DNA from: Larsenimonas suaedae
GTDB taxonomy: Bacteria; Pseudomonadota; Gammaproteobacteria; Pseudomonadales; Halomonadaceae
Length of the DNA: 64,000 nucleotides
Direction of reading: 5' to 3'
Assembly (NCBI RefSeq): GCF_023712105.1
Contig: NZ_JAMLJI010000001.1
Coordinates: 434,001-498,000 of the forward strand
Shown in pieces: positions 29,559-37,889 of this stretch (position 1 is its first letter; each line of letters opens with the position of its first letter). The position numbers and the translations under genes were made by a program. Under the pieces are notes generated by a model that saw only the letters and a program-made list of their open reading frames with translations, made no database searches and had not been told where the DNA came from.

Positions 29559-31432
29559 TGCTCGCTCTCCTGAGATGAGGTCGTTTCATCGGTCTGTGTG
29601 CGCTTGCTGCGCTTGACCCCTTGTCGCGCGGCTTTCTTGATCGATGCCTCTTTCTTCTCGCGTTGCTCTTCGACGTTATCCTGGCCCTTTCTGAACAGCT
29701 CATACAGCTCCTCGATGGCCAGACGGTCACTTTCAAGCAATGCATCGTTGTCATTTCGGTGCTTGTAGGACGACCAGAAGAGTTCGTTGTCGAATTCCCG
29801 GAAGGTACGTACCGCCTCACTGGCTGTTGAGCTCGGATAGCCCAGACCCTTTAGAAGGTCGATGCTCATTTCCATGCTCGAATCGAAGGTTTCACGAACC
29901 AGGTGTTCAACCCCCAGCTCCATCAACTGCCAGGCGTGGTGTCGGTTGCGGGCTCTGGCATAAACCGTTAGATGCGGGAAATGCTGCCTGGCCAGGCGCG
30001 CAATGGTAAGCGCGGCTTCAGGATCATCAACGGCAATGACAAGCACCTTGGCGTTATCGGCGCCAGCGGCACGTAAAAGCTCCGGGCGCGTCGCGTCGGC
30101 GTAGTAGATGCGTGAGCCGAACTTACGAATGAACTCTACCTGTTTGATATTGGGGTCAAGGGCGACAAAATTGATTCCCTGTAACTTCAACACTCGAGCA
30201 ATCATCTGACCGAACCGGCCAAGGCCTGCAATCAGCACCGGGGGCGTATCGTCGATGGCTTCCTGATCGAAGGACCGCGTCGTGGACAAACGGTGCCCCC
30301 AGTTTAAAGCGAAGCGATAAAGAAAGGGCGTTAGCGCCATTGAGAACGTCACAGCGGCGATGCAAAGGCTTGCCACGTTTTGGCTGAACACGCCAACGGT
30401 TACGCCCGCCGTCAACAGAACAAAATCGAATTCTCCCCCCTGAGACAAAATGGCCGCCAACGCCGGAATTTCGTGGCGAGGGGTTTTGGTCGCAAACCCG
30501 ATCAGCGCAAGAACGGCAATCTTTACGAACAGGAGCACGGCCGTGATCCCGATCACCAACAGAAGGTTCTGCCACACCAGCTCGAGATTGATCGACATGC
30601 CAACGCCCATGAAAAAAAGGCCCAGCAGGATGCCCTTGAAGGGTTCGATGTTGGCCTCGAGTTCATGGCGATACACGGTATCGGCAAGCAGTACGCCCGC
30701 CAGGAAGGCGCCAAGCGCCATTGAAAGCCCCGCCCACTGCATGATGAGCGCCATGGCAAGCACCATGAAAAGGGCCGCTGCCGTGAATACCTCATGAAGC
30801 TCACTGCGTGCGACCAGACGCAGAACGCGTGGAAAGATCATGCGTCCGATAACGATGGCGCCTGCGACCGTGCCCAGGCTTTTCAATAGGCCGAATACGA
30901 TGTCCGAGGCGCTGCCGAGGTTCCCACCGGCAAACAGCGGCAGTACCGCCAGCAATGGGATGACGGCCAGGTCCTGGAACAAAAGCATTGAAAACGCGGA
31001 TTGACCGTGAGCGGTGGTAAGGTGTCGATGCTCGTTGAGCACCTGCAGCGCAAACGCCGTCGAGGACAGGGCAAGAATGAACCCCAGCAGCAACGCCGAC
31101 CCCGTGGGCAGGCCCAGCATCCAGCCGATTACCGCAAGCCCCAGGCCGCTAAGCACCATCTGGGCGCTGCCCAGACCCAGAAGCCTTGCACGCATTCGCC
31201 AGAGGCGCTTTGGCTCAAGCTCGAGTCCGATCACGAACAGCAGCATCACCACGCCGAACTCGGCGAAGTGCAGAACGGCGTCCGGTTCCGAGAACACCTT
31301 GAGTAGGGACGGGCCGAACAGAACGCCGACAAACAGGTAGCCCAGGATGGAGCCAAGCCCCAAGCGCTGGAATATGGGAACCGCGATAATCGCGGCGCCG
31401 AGAAGCAGGGCACTTTCAACAAGAAAAGGCAT
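29555..31432 (-). CDS. KefB/KefC-type potassium efflux antiporter (CPA2) with RCK domain
   Basis: A 625-residue monovalent cation:proton antiporter (E. coli KefC 620). About 13 membrane helices fill residues 1-385, with the SSTAFALQVLNE and LLFQDLAVIPLLAVLPL signatures near 115-160. A cytosolic RCK/TrkA-N domain begins at PPVLIAGLGRFGQMIARVL (GLGRFG nucleotide motif) and ends in a lysine- and glutamate-rich tail. In E. coli, Kef is held shut by glutathione and opened by glutathione adducts of electrophiles. Which of the Kef types this is cannot be decided. The ATG at 31432 has AAGGAA eight bases upstream. It sits between grxA and the ketosamine kinase. Confidence 0.88.
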   Translation of the reverse strand: MPFLVESALLLGAAIIAVPIFQRLGLGSILGYLFVGVLFGPSLLKVFSEPDAVLHFAEFGVVMLLFVIGLELEPKRLWRMRARLLGLGSAQMVLSGLGLAVIGWMLGLPTGSALLLGFILALSSTAFALQVLNEHRHLTTAHGQSAFSMLLFQDLAVIPLLAVLPLFAGGNLGSASDIVFGLLKSLGTVAGAIVIGRMIFPRVLRLVARSELHEVFTAAALFMVLAMALIMQWAGLSMALGAFLAGVLLADTVYRHELEANIEPFKGILLGLFFMGVGMSINLELVWQNLLLVIGITAVLLFVKIAVLALIGFATKTPRHEIPALAAILSQGGEFDFVLLTAGVTVGVFSQNVASLCIAAVTFSMALTPFLYRFALNWGHRLSTTRSFDQEAIDDTPPVLIAGLGRFGQMIARVLKLQGINFVALDPNIKQVEFIRKFGSRIYYADATRPELLRAAGADNAKVLVIAVDDPEAALTIARLARQHFPHLTVYARARNRHHAWQLMELGVEHLVRETFDSSMEMSIDLLKGLGYPSSTASEAVRTFREFDNELFWSSYKHRNDNDALLESDRLAIEELYELFRKGQDNVEEQREKKEASIKKAARQGVKRSKRTQTDETTSSQESEQ

Positions 31433-31505
31433 CAACGTGGTTCCTTGAGTCGATGCCTTTAATGCTAGAACGGAGAAGGCCTCAAGGGCCAGCCTCGATT
31501 GATGC

Positions 31506-31772
31506 TCAGGCGGGCGTCAGCAAGGCGTTGTCGCTGACGTACTGGTTGAACTCGGTGAAACCCCCGATGTGTTTTTCATCGACAAAGATCTGGGGCACGG
31601 TCTCGACCGGCTTGCCAATGGTCTTTTCCATGTCCGCCTTGGAAATACCTTCCTTGTGAATATCGATGTAGCGATAGCTGAAATCATCACGAACGTCGCT
31701 GAGCGATTCCGCCAGCTCCTGCGCGCGAACGCAGAACGGGCAGCCAGGGCGACCAAAAATTACGGTGAACAT
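31506..31772 (-). CDS. grxA: Glutaredoxin 1-like protein
   Basis: An 88-residue dithiol glutaredoxin with the CPFC active site at residues 11-14 and the glutathione-binding TVPQIFVDEKHIGGFTEF. It is close to E. coli GrxA (85 residues) in the order FGRPGCPFCVRA, KPVETVPQIFVD. It reduces protein and ribonucleotide reductase disulfides with glutathione. The start is the ATG at 31772 with AGGAG upstream; a longer frame to 31841 is not part of the family. kefC-like gene follows 73 bp later. Confidence 0.93.
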   Translation of the reverse strand: MFTVIFGRPGCPFCVRAQELAESLSDVRDDFSYRYIDIHKEGISKADMEKTIGKPVETVPQIFVDEKHIGGFTEFNQYVSDNALLTPA

Positions 31773-31876
31773 GAACTTCTCCTGAAAACATGGGCATGTA
31801 CTTGATGCCGAATGATGGGACATAAGCGGGTGACTCGCCAATAGATTGGCCTGAACCCGCTTATTGAATCGCTAAA

Positions 31877-32701
31877 TTACCGCTCATCGTCAAAGATGTT
31901 GCGATCCGCCCGTTCGAGCAGGCGCTTGAGCTCTGAATAAATCTCGGGCGCAGTTACCAGCAGGTTCTCGCCATAAAGCTCTTCCGGAATGCCTTCCGGA
32001 CATGGATAGAGGTGGCCGGTACGGGCGCCTGCCTCACGCGCGATCAGCATGCCCGCCGCAAAATCCCAGGGTGAGACGCTTTCGTAGTAACCATCGAGAG
32101 TGCCGTTGGCAACGTGACACAGATCGAGTGCCGCGGCGCCGTTTCGGCGAATGTCGCGGCATGTGCTCAAAATGGCACGCAACCTGCGAAGCAGCGGAAA
32201 CCGAGCATCCTTGTCGTAGGGAAAGCCAGTGGCGATCAACGCCGCGTCTGTTGACTGACAATCACTTGTAGAGATCGCCTTACCGTTGCACCAGGCGCCC
32301 TTGTCGCGAATGGCCGTGAACGTCTCATTCAAAAACGGCGAGTGCACCACGCCGATTTGAACGCGGCCGTTTTCCGACCAGGCGATCGATACCGCGACAT
32401 GCGGATGGCCGTGGGCAAAATTGACCGTGCCGTCGATGGGGTCGACGATCCAGAGCGTATCGTCTTCAAGAATGGCGTCCCGGTCGGGCGTCAGTTCCTC
32501 GCTCAGGCGCTGTTCGCCAGGGAAGTGCGTCTCGAGCTCAGTGCTGATGAAGGTATCGATCTCGACATCCACATCGGTCACCAGCTCGTTGCCATCCTTG
32601 TAGCGGCTGTCGAACTGACATTCTTCGCGGGCTTTCCTGATGCGTCGCCCGGCTTCTTCGGCAATGTTGATGGCGCGCTCTAGTCGGGTCTGCAGCGTCA
32701 T
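31877..32701 (-). CDS. Inositol monophosphatase family protein (SuhB-like)
   Basis: A 274-residue Mg2+-dependent phosphatase. Motif A, WIVDPIDGTVNFAHGHPHVAVSIA (read as DPIDGTVNFAHG, about 86-97), motif B, SPWDFAAGMLIAREAGA (about 212-228), and the glutamates in RLSEEL supply the metal sites. In E. coli SuhB also acts in rRNA transcription antitermination; whether this paralogue does is unknown, and the window does not show whether another copy exists. It is upstream of grxA on the same strand with a 104-bp gap. Confidence 0.88.
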   Translation of the reverse strand: MTLQTRLERAINIAEEAGRRIRKAREECQFDSRYKDGNELVTDVDVEIDTFISTELETHFPGEQRLSEELTPDRDAILEDDTLWIVDPIDGTVNFAHGHPHVAVSIAWSENGRVQIGVVHSPFLNETFTAIRDKGAWCNGKAISTSDCQSTDAALIATGFPYDKDARFPLLRRLRAILSTCRDIRRNGAAALDLCHVANGTLDGYYESVSPWDFAAGMLIAREAGARTGHLYPCPEGIPEELYGENLLVTAPEIYSELKRLLERADRNIFDDER

Positions 32702-32763
32702 GGGGGCTCACTTCATCAATGCGTTAAAAGAATTCTTCGTAGGCGTCGGAGTATAGCGCGTCG

Positions 32764-32791
32764 GCACTCAGCACTCAGCACTCAGCACTCA
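32764..32791. repeat. Four tandem copies of a 7-bp repeat
   Basis: GCACTCA is repeated four times without error at 32764-32770, 32771-32777, 32778-32784 and 32785-32791. The last copy contains the stop codon of the response regulator gene (minus strand). Confidence 0.95.
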
Positions 32792-33328
32792 GCGCCGTAC
32801 CGGCCGTTTTTGAAGCTTGCGTTGAAGTGTGCGTCGGTGCATGCCAAGGCTTCGGGCGGTGGCTGAAATGTTGCCATCGTTTTCCTGCAGCACCTTCTGA
32901 ATATGTTCCCACGTCAGTCGGTTGATCGAGGGCGGGTTTTCGGCAATTTCAGCATCCGGGTCGCCCTGAGCGGGGCGGTCGAGCGCACCGAGCACATCGT
33001 CGGCGTCCACGGGCTTGCAAAGGTAGTTGTAGGCACCGAGTTTCATGGCCTCGACGGCGGTCGTGATGCTCGAATAGCCGGTCAGGATGATGACCTTGCA
33101 CTTGGGGCTTACGGCAAGAAGCTCTGGTAGAAGCTGAAGGCCCGAGCTGTGCTCCAGTTTCAGATCAAGCGTTGCATAGACCGGGGGCGTTGCCCGGGCA
33201 AGCATCATGGCCTCTTCGTGATCGGCCGCTGCCAGCACCTCGAAGCCGCGACGCTTCATGGCGCGGGTCATTACCTGTCGGAAGAGTTCATCGTCATCGA
33301 CGATCAAAAAGGGGGTTTGGGTATCCAT
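32789..33328 (-). CDS. regA: RegA/ActR/PrrA-type redox response regulator
   Basis: A 179-residue regulator. The receiver domain (1-115) has the acidic pair DDD at 11-13, the phosphorylation site D55 in YATLDLKLEHSSG and K in YLCKPVDADD. The C-terminal Fis-type helix-turn-helix (about 135-179, NDGNISATARSLGMHRRTLQRKLQKRP) is the RegA family signature. In purple bacteria and pseudomonads this pair controls respiration and redox-linked genes. AAAGGAG precedes the ATG at 33328. The regB stop lies 23 bp upstream of that start. Confidence 0.9.
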   Translation of the reverse strand: MDTQTPFLIVDDDELFRQVMTRAMKRRGFEVLAAADHEEAMMLARATPPVYATLDLKLEHSSGLQLLPELLAVSPKCKVIILTGYSSITTAVEAMKLGAYNYLCKPVDADDVLGALDRPAQGDPDAEIAENPPSINRLTWEHIQKVLQENDGNISATARSLGMHRRTLQRKLQKRPVRR

Positions 33329-33351
33329 TGCGTTCTCCTTTAACGAACGAA

Positions 33352-34614
33352 TCACTCTTTGCTGTCCACGCGAGGGAGCGTGACCTCGGTCAGGGTGCCG
33401 CCTTCTTCGTGATTGTAAAGGCTGACGCTGCCGCCGAACCGATTGATGGTCGCATGGGTCAGAAAAAGGCCAATGCCCATGCCCTTTGATTTGGTAGACA
33501 CAAATGTCTGCCCAAGCTGGTCGGCGATGTCCATTGGAACACCAGCGCCGTGATCGCGTATATCAACGATGACCTGCTGCTCATCCCAGTCGAGCGTGAT
33601 GTCGATGTTCTGAGGGTTGGCGTCTGCCGCGTTATTGAGCAGATTGAGAAGCGCCTGCTGAAGCGTGTCGTCAGTCGGAATGATCGCGTGGCGTCGGCCA
33701 AGGCAGGTCAATCGATGCGTGACGTCCGGTCGAATCACTAGCCATTTCTCGATCACTCGCTCCAGATAGGCCTGAACGTCCTGATGCTCGAGCGGGCCAA
33801 CCCGCCGGCGTTCAGCGGTAGCGACCAGGGACCGAAGATGGGCTTTGCACTGCTCGACCTGGCGCTGAAGCAGGGTAATGTCCTCACGCAGAATGTCACT
33901 GTCTGCGTCCTCTTTCATTTCACCAAGCAGCACCGCCATGGTGCCAAGGGGCGTGCCAAGCTCGTGCGCGGTGCCGGCAGCCTGGCTTGCCACGGCGAGA
34001 ATCTGCTCATTTCGAAGCGCCGTTTCGCGCGTTTTTGACAGGGTGCGATCACGCCGGCGCAGGGCGCGCGCCATCTTGAATACGAAATAGGTAATGAGGC
34101 TTGCGCACAGGGCGAAATTGAGCCACATCCCAAGGACATGCAGGCTAATGCCGGTGCCCGCGATGTGGCGCGACAGTTCTGGAATGGGCTGATAAAACAG
34201 CATCAGGGCGCTGTAGCCACCGAACGCCGTGACGGTCGTCAGGATCGTATAACGGACCGGAAGCGTAGCGGCTGCGATGGTGATCGGTACGATGTAGTAG
34301 GTGATCACCGGATTGGTCGAGCCGCCGGTAAAGTAAAAGATTGCGGTCAGGCCGATGACATCGATCAGAAGATGAACAAGGCACTCGGCTTCGGTTACCG
34401 ATCTAAGCCACCCAAGTCGCCACCAGGTCGCAACGTTGAATAAGCCCATGACCACGATGATTAAAAAGATCGGCACCAGGTAGAGCTGAAAGTTCAAAAC
34501 CTCGATGCCAAAGATGATGGCAATCAAAAACCCGGTCCAGGTAATGCCGCGCGCGATGGTCAAAAGGACCAGGTTACGGCTTGGCGTTGACAGGGCCAGG
34601 GGTTGCTGGGGCAT
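33352..34614 (-). CDS. regB: RegB/PrrB-type redox sensor histidine kinase
   Basis: A 420-residue membrane kinase. Six hydrophobic segments fill residues 16-185. The quinone-linked motif of RegB proteins is seen as FTGGSTNP (96-102). The H-box is AAGTAHELGTPLGT with H217 as the phosphorylated histidine. A cysteine at residue 256 in QVEQCKAHL is at the position of the redox-active cysteine of Rhodobacter RegB. The ATP-binding N box (LLNLLNNAADAN) and G box (GMGIGLFLTH) follow. The ATG at 34614 has GGAG upstream. Confidence 0.9.
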   Translation of the reverse strand: MPQQPLALSTPSRNLVLLTIARGITWTGFLIAIIFGIEVLNFQLYLVPIFLIIVVMGLFNVATWWRLGWLRSVTEAECLVHLLIDVIGLTAIFYFTGGSTNPVITYYIVPITIAAATLPVRYTILTTVTAFGGYSALMLFYQPIPELSRHIAGTGISLHVLGMWLNFALCASLITYFVFKMARALRRRDRTLSKTRETALRNEQILAVASQAAGTAHELGTPLGTMAVLLGEMKEDADSDILREDITLLQRQVEQCKAHLRSLVATAERRRVGPLEHQDVQAYLERVIEKWLVIRPDVTHRLTCLGRRHAIIPTDDTLQQALLNLLNNAADANPQNIDITLDWDEQQVIVDIRDHGAGVPMDIADQLGQTFVSTKSKGMGIGLFLTHATINRFGGSVSLYNHEEGGTLTEVTLPRVDSKE

Positions 34615-34705
34615 GAACGGGCTCCACTTCGATCGAACGTAAGGGCCCATGGTAGCGCACTTTCACTGCGGCATATCTTCGCTGCGGCAATCTGAACCAG
34701 CTAAA

Positions 34706-34720
34706 TGTAGTTAAACTACA
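34706..34720. promoter_or_regulatory. Perfect 15-bp palindrome in the regB promoter region
   Basis: TGTAGTT-A-AACTACA at 34706-34720, about 92-106 bp upstream of the regB start and just before the terminator of the small gene. The spacing and symmetry fit a dimeric repressor or activator site. The core TTTTTGTAGTT recurs near 35012-35022 on the same strand, upstream of the small gene. Confidence 0.4.
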
Positions 34721-34739
34721 AAAAGGGTGCAGAATCGAA

Positions 34740-34765
34740 AACGCCAGCTCTATAAGGCTGGCGTT
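34740..34765 (-). terminator. Hairpin terminator after the small gene
   Basis: AACGCCAGC (34740-34748) pairs with GCTGGCGTT (34757-34765) around eight bases. On the minus strand it is followed by TTTTCG. It lies 20 bp after the stop of the candidate 53-residue gene. Confidence 0.6.
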
Positions 34766-34785
34766 CTTGTCTGGCGAAGCTCACA

Positions 34786-34947
34786 TCAGTGTGCTGTCAG
34801 TGTCAGGTTCGGCAGACTCACAGATATAATCGAATGACTGTTTTTGCCCAGAATTGTTGGCTTTACCGGCGCATTTGCTGCTTCTTTCTGCCGGCGAGCG
34901 TTCATTTGTCGGTTTTCTTCGAGCATTACGTTGTGACCGCCAATCAT
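34786..34947 (-). CDS. Candidate 53-residue protein of unknown function
   Basis: A short frame on the minus strand from ATG at 34947 to TGA at 34786-34788. It has a ribosome binding site, TGGAG, seven bases before the ATG, an AT-rich promoter-like region upstream (about 34985-35040) and a hairpin terminator directly downstream. The peptide begins MIGGHNVMLEENRQMNARRQ, is charged in the first half and ends in a hydrophobic-polar stretch ISVSLPNLTLTAH. No signal peptide or known domain is visible. No other gene occupies the 530 bp between regB and the phosphatase, which raises the chance that it is real. Confidence 0.5.
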   Translation of the reverse strand: MIGGHNVMLEENRQMNARRQKEAANAPVKPTILGKNSHSIISVSLPNLTLTAH

Positions 34948-35143
34948 GTCGAGTCTCCAGCTGCGATGTGTCTATGCGTTATTTTAAACCAAGGTCTAAC
35001 AAAAAGAAATATAACTACAAAAAAATGCATCAAGGGACCAGTTGCTTGAGTGATTTAACGGCCGTGGCACTGCGTAGTTGAGAAAGCCCCTATCCTTAGT
35101 ACCATACGCAGGCTGACTGCCTTATGACTCAAAGGAACCGGGA

Positions 35144-35803
35144 ATGCTCGAACATATCGCGCAAAACACGCAGGGTCGGGATTTTGTAGTGGGGGATCTT
35201 CATGGTGAATACGATCAACTGATGGCGCTGCTTGAGGAAGTGCAGTTCGATCGAACGTGTGACCGACTGTTTGCCGTTGGCGATTTGATTGACCGAGGCC
35301 CTGACTCGATGAAATGTTTGGCGCTGATGCGTGAGCCCTGGTTCTTTTCCGTTCAGGGCAATCACGAAGCCATGGCAATGAAAGCCATGAACGGTGAGAT
35401 GTGGCATCAGTGGCAGGAAAATGGAGGGCGCTGGGTCTTGAAGGAGAACCCGCCGGAGGTGGCAGCCCTGCTCAAGGAGGCCGTGGCCAAAATGGCCATT
35501 GCCTATGAGATCGAGACCGGGCGAGGCCGGGTGGGCATCGTTCATGCGGACCCACCGTTGCGTTGGCAGGTGCTCGAAACGCAAAGCGAGGATGTAAAGC
35601 GTCAAAGTCTTTGGTCACGCAAGCGCTATAGCAAGAAGCTTGAAACGCCGGTTGAGGGCATCGACGCCGTTATCGTCGGACACACGATTGTTGCAAACCC
35701 GGTCATGCTCGGTAATGTGCGCTATATCGATACCGGGGCATTTACATCGAACAAGCTGACGCTTGAGCCGTTGACCCACGTGCTGGACCTGCTGGCCGGT
35801 TGA
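35144..35803 (+). CDS. PrpA-like metallophosphatase (serine/threonine protein phosphatase)
   Basis: A 219-residue PPP-family phosphatase. The three metal and phosphate motifs are intact: GDLHGEY (17-23), GDLIDRGPDS (46-55) and GNHEAMA (72-78), with later histidines in IVHADPP and IVGHTIV. Length and motif wording match the PrpA/PrpB and phage lambda phosphatase group, which dephosphorylates proteins in signalling and heat-shock responses. It is alone on the plus strand; GGAACCGGGA precedes the ATG, a weak ribosome binding site. Confidence 0.88.
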   Translation: MLEHIAQNTQGRDFVVGDLHGEYDQLMALLEEVQFDRTCDRLFAVGDLIDRGPDSMKCLALMREPWFFSVQGNHEAMAMKAMNGEMWHQWQENGGRWVLKENPPEVAALLKEAVAKMAIAYEIETGRGRVGIVHADPPLRWQVLETQSEDVKRQSLWSRKRYSKKLETPVEGIDAVIVGHTIVANPVMLGNVRYIDTGAFTSNKLTLEPLTHVLDLLAG

Positions 35804-35875
35804 TTTAAGAACGCGCTAAAGTTTAGCGCCACGGTGCCGATAGCGTCTCAATCAACCGTCTAGCCAGGAGTGGCC

Positions 35876-36073
35876 ATGTACCGCGTTCGCTGCGTTTTTC
35901 AACCAACCACCTTTTCGAAGCCGAAAGTGGTGCAAATGAAGTGGATTCCAAAAAGCGGGGAGTGGATGATGCTGGACAATCAGGAATTCGAGGTGCAGCG
36001 CATCATTCACACGCCACAGGATACCGATGTCGAAGTGCAGCTCCAGCTCAAGGTCAATTTAAACACACTGTGA
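35876..36073 (+). CDS. Small hypothetical protein
   Basis: A 65-residue protein from the ATG at 35876, which has GGAG five bases upstream; a GTG two codons earlier overlaps that site. The sequence (YRVRCVFQPTTFSKPKVVQM, then WIPKSGEWMMLDNQEFEVQRI) suggests an all-beta cytosolic domain. I recognise no family. It follows the phosphatase by 72 bp on the same strand and may be co-transcribed. Confidence 0.65.
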   Translation: MYRVRCVFQPTTFSKPKVVQMKWIPKSGEWMMLDNQEFEVQRIIHTPQDTDVEVQLQLKVNLNTL

Positions 36074-36131
36074 TGCTTGATTGAGTGTAGACGCAGGATC
36101 GGCGAAAATAGCGGGATTCGACCCATTCCAA

Positions 36132-36157
36132 CATCGGCGCACCTTGGTGCGCCGATG
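36132..36157 (+). promoter_or_regulatory. Perfect hairpin in the prfC leader
   Basis: CATCGGCGCACC (36132-36143) pairs with GGTGCGCCGATG (36146-36157), a 12-bp stem with a two-base spacer, ending 26 bp before the prfC start. No T-run follows, so it is not a standard terminator. It may be a factor-dependent terminator of the upstream gene or a leader structure. Confidence 0.45.
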
Positions 36158-36183
36158 GCGTACTCACCAAGAAGAATCGCTCA

Positions 36184-37770
36184 ATGCCAACTACCGCCGT
36201 GTCGCAAGAAGCCGCCAAACGACGCACCTTTGCGATCATCTCTCACCCCGATGCGGGCAAGACCACCATCACCGAAAAGCTTTTGTTGTTCGGAAATGCC
36301 ATTCAGGTGGCCGGTGCCGTCAAGAGCAAGCGCGACGCCCGAAGCACCACCTCCGACTGGATGAAGATGGAGCAGGAGCGCGGCATCTCGGTGACGACCT
36401 CAGTCATGCAGTTTCCCTACAAGGGCCGCATGGTCAATCTGCTTGATACGCCTGGTCACGAAGATTTCTCCGAAGACACCTACCGCACGCTGACGGCCGT
36501 CGATTCCGCGCTGATGGTGGTCGATGGCGCCAAGGGCGTTGAGGACCGCACCATCAAGCTGATGGAGGTCTGCCGGCTCAGAACCACGCCGATTCTGACA
36601 TTTGTGAACAAGATGGATCGCGACATTCGCGACCCGATCGAGGTGATGGACGATATTGAAACCACGCTCAACATCCAGTGCGCGCCCATTACCTGGCCGA
36701 TCGGCATGGGCAAGCAGTTCCGGGGCGTCTATCACATTCTCAATGACACCGTGCACCTCTATCAGCAGGGGCAGGGCAACCGGATCCCGGATGACGTCTT
36801 CATCGAAGGGCTTAATAACCCGAAGGTGGATGAAGCGCTTGGCGAATACGTCGCTCAGGAGCTTCGTGACGAGATCGAGCTGGTCCAGGGGGCATCCCAT
36901 GAGTTCGACCTCGAGGCGTATCTGCGGGGTGAATTGACGCCTGTGTATTTCGGCACCGCCATGGGGAATTTCGGCGTACGGGAAATGCTTGACGGGTTCG
37001 TGGAGTATGCGCCCAAGCCGCAGCCACGCGACACCGATGCCCGTGAAGTCGAGGCAGACGATGAGCGTTTCACCGGCTTCGTGTTCAAGATTCAGGCCAA
37101 CATGGACCCCAAACACCGCGACCGCGTGGCGTTCTTGCGAGTGTGTTCGGGCAAGTACGAAAAGAACATGAAGATGCGCCATGTGCGCATCAAGAAAGAC
37201 GTCAAGATCGCAGACGCCCTGACCTTCATGGCCTCTGATCGGTCCCACGTCGAGGAAGCCTGGCCCGGCGACATAATCGGCCTGCACAACCACGGCACGA
37301 TCCAGATCGGCGACACCTTCACGCTCAGCGAAGACATGCGCTTCACCGGTATTCCGCACTTCGCACCGGAGCTCTTCAAGCGCGTGCGCCTGAAAGACCC
37401 GCTCAAGATGAAGCAGCTTCAAAAGGGCTTGCAGCAGCTGTCCGAGGAGGGCGCGACACAGGTCTTCATGCCGCTCAACAACAACGACCTGATCGTCGGT
37501 GCCGTGGGCAGTCTGCAGTTCGATGTGGTCGCACACCGGCTCAAGGACGAATACAAGGTGGACTGCATCTACGAGCCGATCAATGTTCAGACGGCGCGAT
37601 GGGTGTATGGCGACGAACGCAAGATCGACGAGTTCCGAAACAAGACCGCCGAAAACCTTGCAATCGATGGCGGTGGTTACCTGACGTATCTGGCCCCGAC
37701 CCGGGTCAATCTCCAGCTGACGCAGGAGCGCTGGCCTGACCTGCGCTTTTCCGCCACGCGCGAGCACTGA
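36184..37770 (+). CDS. prfC: Peptide chain release factor 3
   Basis: A 528-residue translational GTPase (E. coli 529) that recycles RF1/RF2 from the ribosome. GTPase motifs: G1 [13 protein letters not shown] (about 20-32), G3 DTPGHEDF (about 88-95) and G4 NKMDRD (about 142-147). Domains II and III with the NVQTARWV segment follow. It starts at the ATG at 36184 ([23 protein letters not shown]; the GTPase start [11 protein letters not shown] is typical). A terminator closes the gene. Confidence 0.97.
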   Translation: MPTTAVSQEAAKRRTFAIISHPDAGKTTITEKLLLFGNAIQVAGAVKSKRDARSTTSDWMKMEQERGISVTTSVMQFPYKGRMVNLLDTPGHEDFSEDTYRTLTAVDSALMVVDGAKGVEDRTIKLMEVCRLRTTPILTFVNKMDRDIRDPIEVMDDIETTLNIQCAPITWPIGMGKQFRGVYHILNDTVHLYQQGQGNRIPDDVFIEGLNNPKVDEALGEYVAQELRDEIELVQGASHEFDLEAYLRGELTPVYFGTAMGNFGVREMLDGFVEYAPKPQPRDTDAREVEADDERFTGFVFKIQANMDPKHRDRVAFLRVCSGKYEKNMKMRHVRIKKDVKIADALTFMASDRSHVEEAWPGDIIGLHNHGTIQIGDTFTLSEDMRFTGIPHFAPELFKRVRLKDPLKMKQLQKGLQQLSEEGATQVFMPLNNNDLIVGAVGSLQFDVVAHRLKDEYKVDCIYEPINVQTARWVYGDERKIDEFRNKTAENLAIDGGGYLTYLAPTRVNLQLTQERWPDLRFSATREH

Positions 37771-37818
37771 TGCGCGCGATGTGACGTATTCGACGGTTGA
37801 CCCTGGATCGACCATGGT

Positions 37819-37847
37819 AAAAAAGCTGCCTCTGGCAGCTTTTTTTC
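37819..37847 (+). terminator. Intrinsic terminator after prfC
   Basis: AAAAAAGCTGCC (37819-37830) pairs with GGCAGCTTTTTT (37834-37845) around TCT and continues in T. Classic Rho-independent form. Confidence 0.92.
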
Positions 37848-37889
37848 ATGCGGGGATAGATAAGTCTCTTCGATGTATCGGGAGGTTCC

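Noticed and set aside
34789-35049. Cysteine-rich 86-codon frame on the plus strand before the phosphatase gene
   Set aside because: No ribosome binding site, unusual composition, and it is opposite the better supported 53-residue frame.
36400-37815. A 471-codon open frame on the minus strand opposite prfC
   Set aside because: Complete overlap with a well-conserved gene, composition typical of an antisense frame, no recognisable motif.
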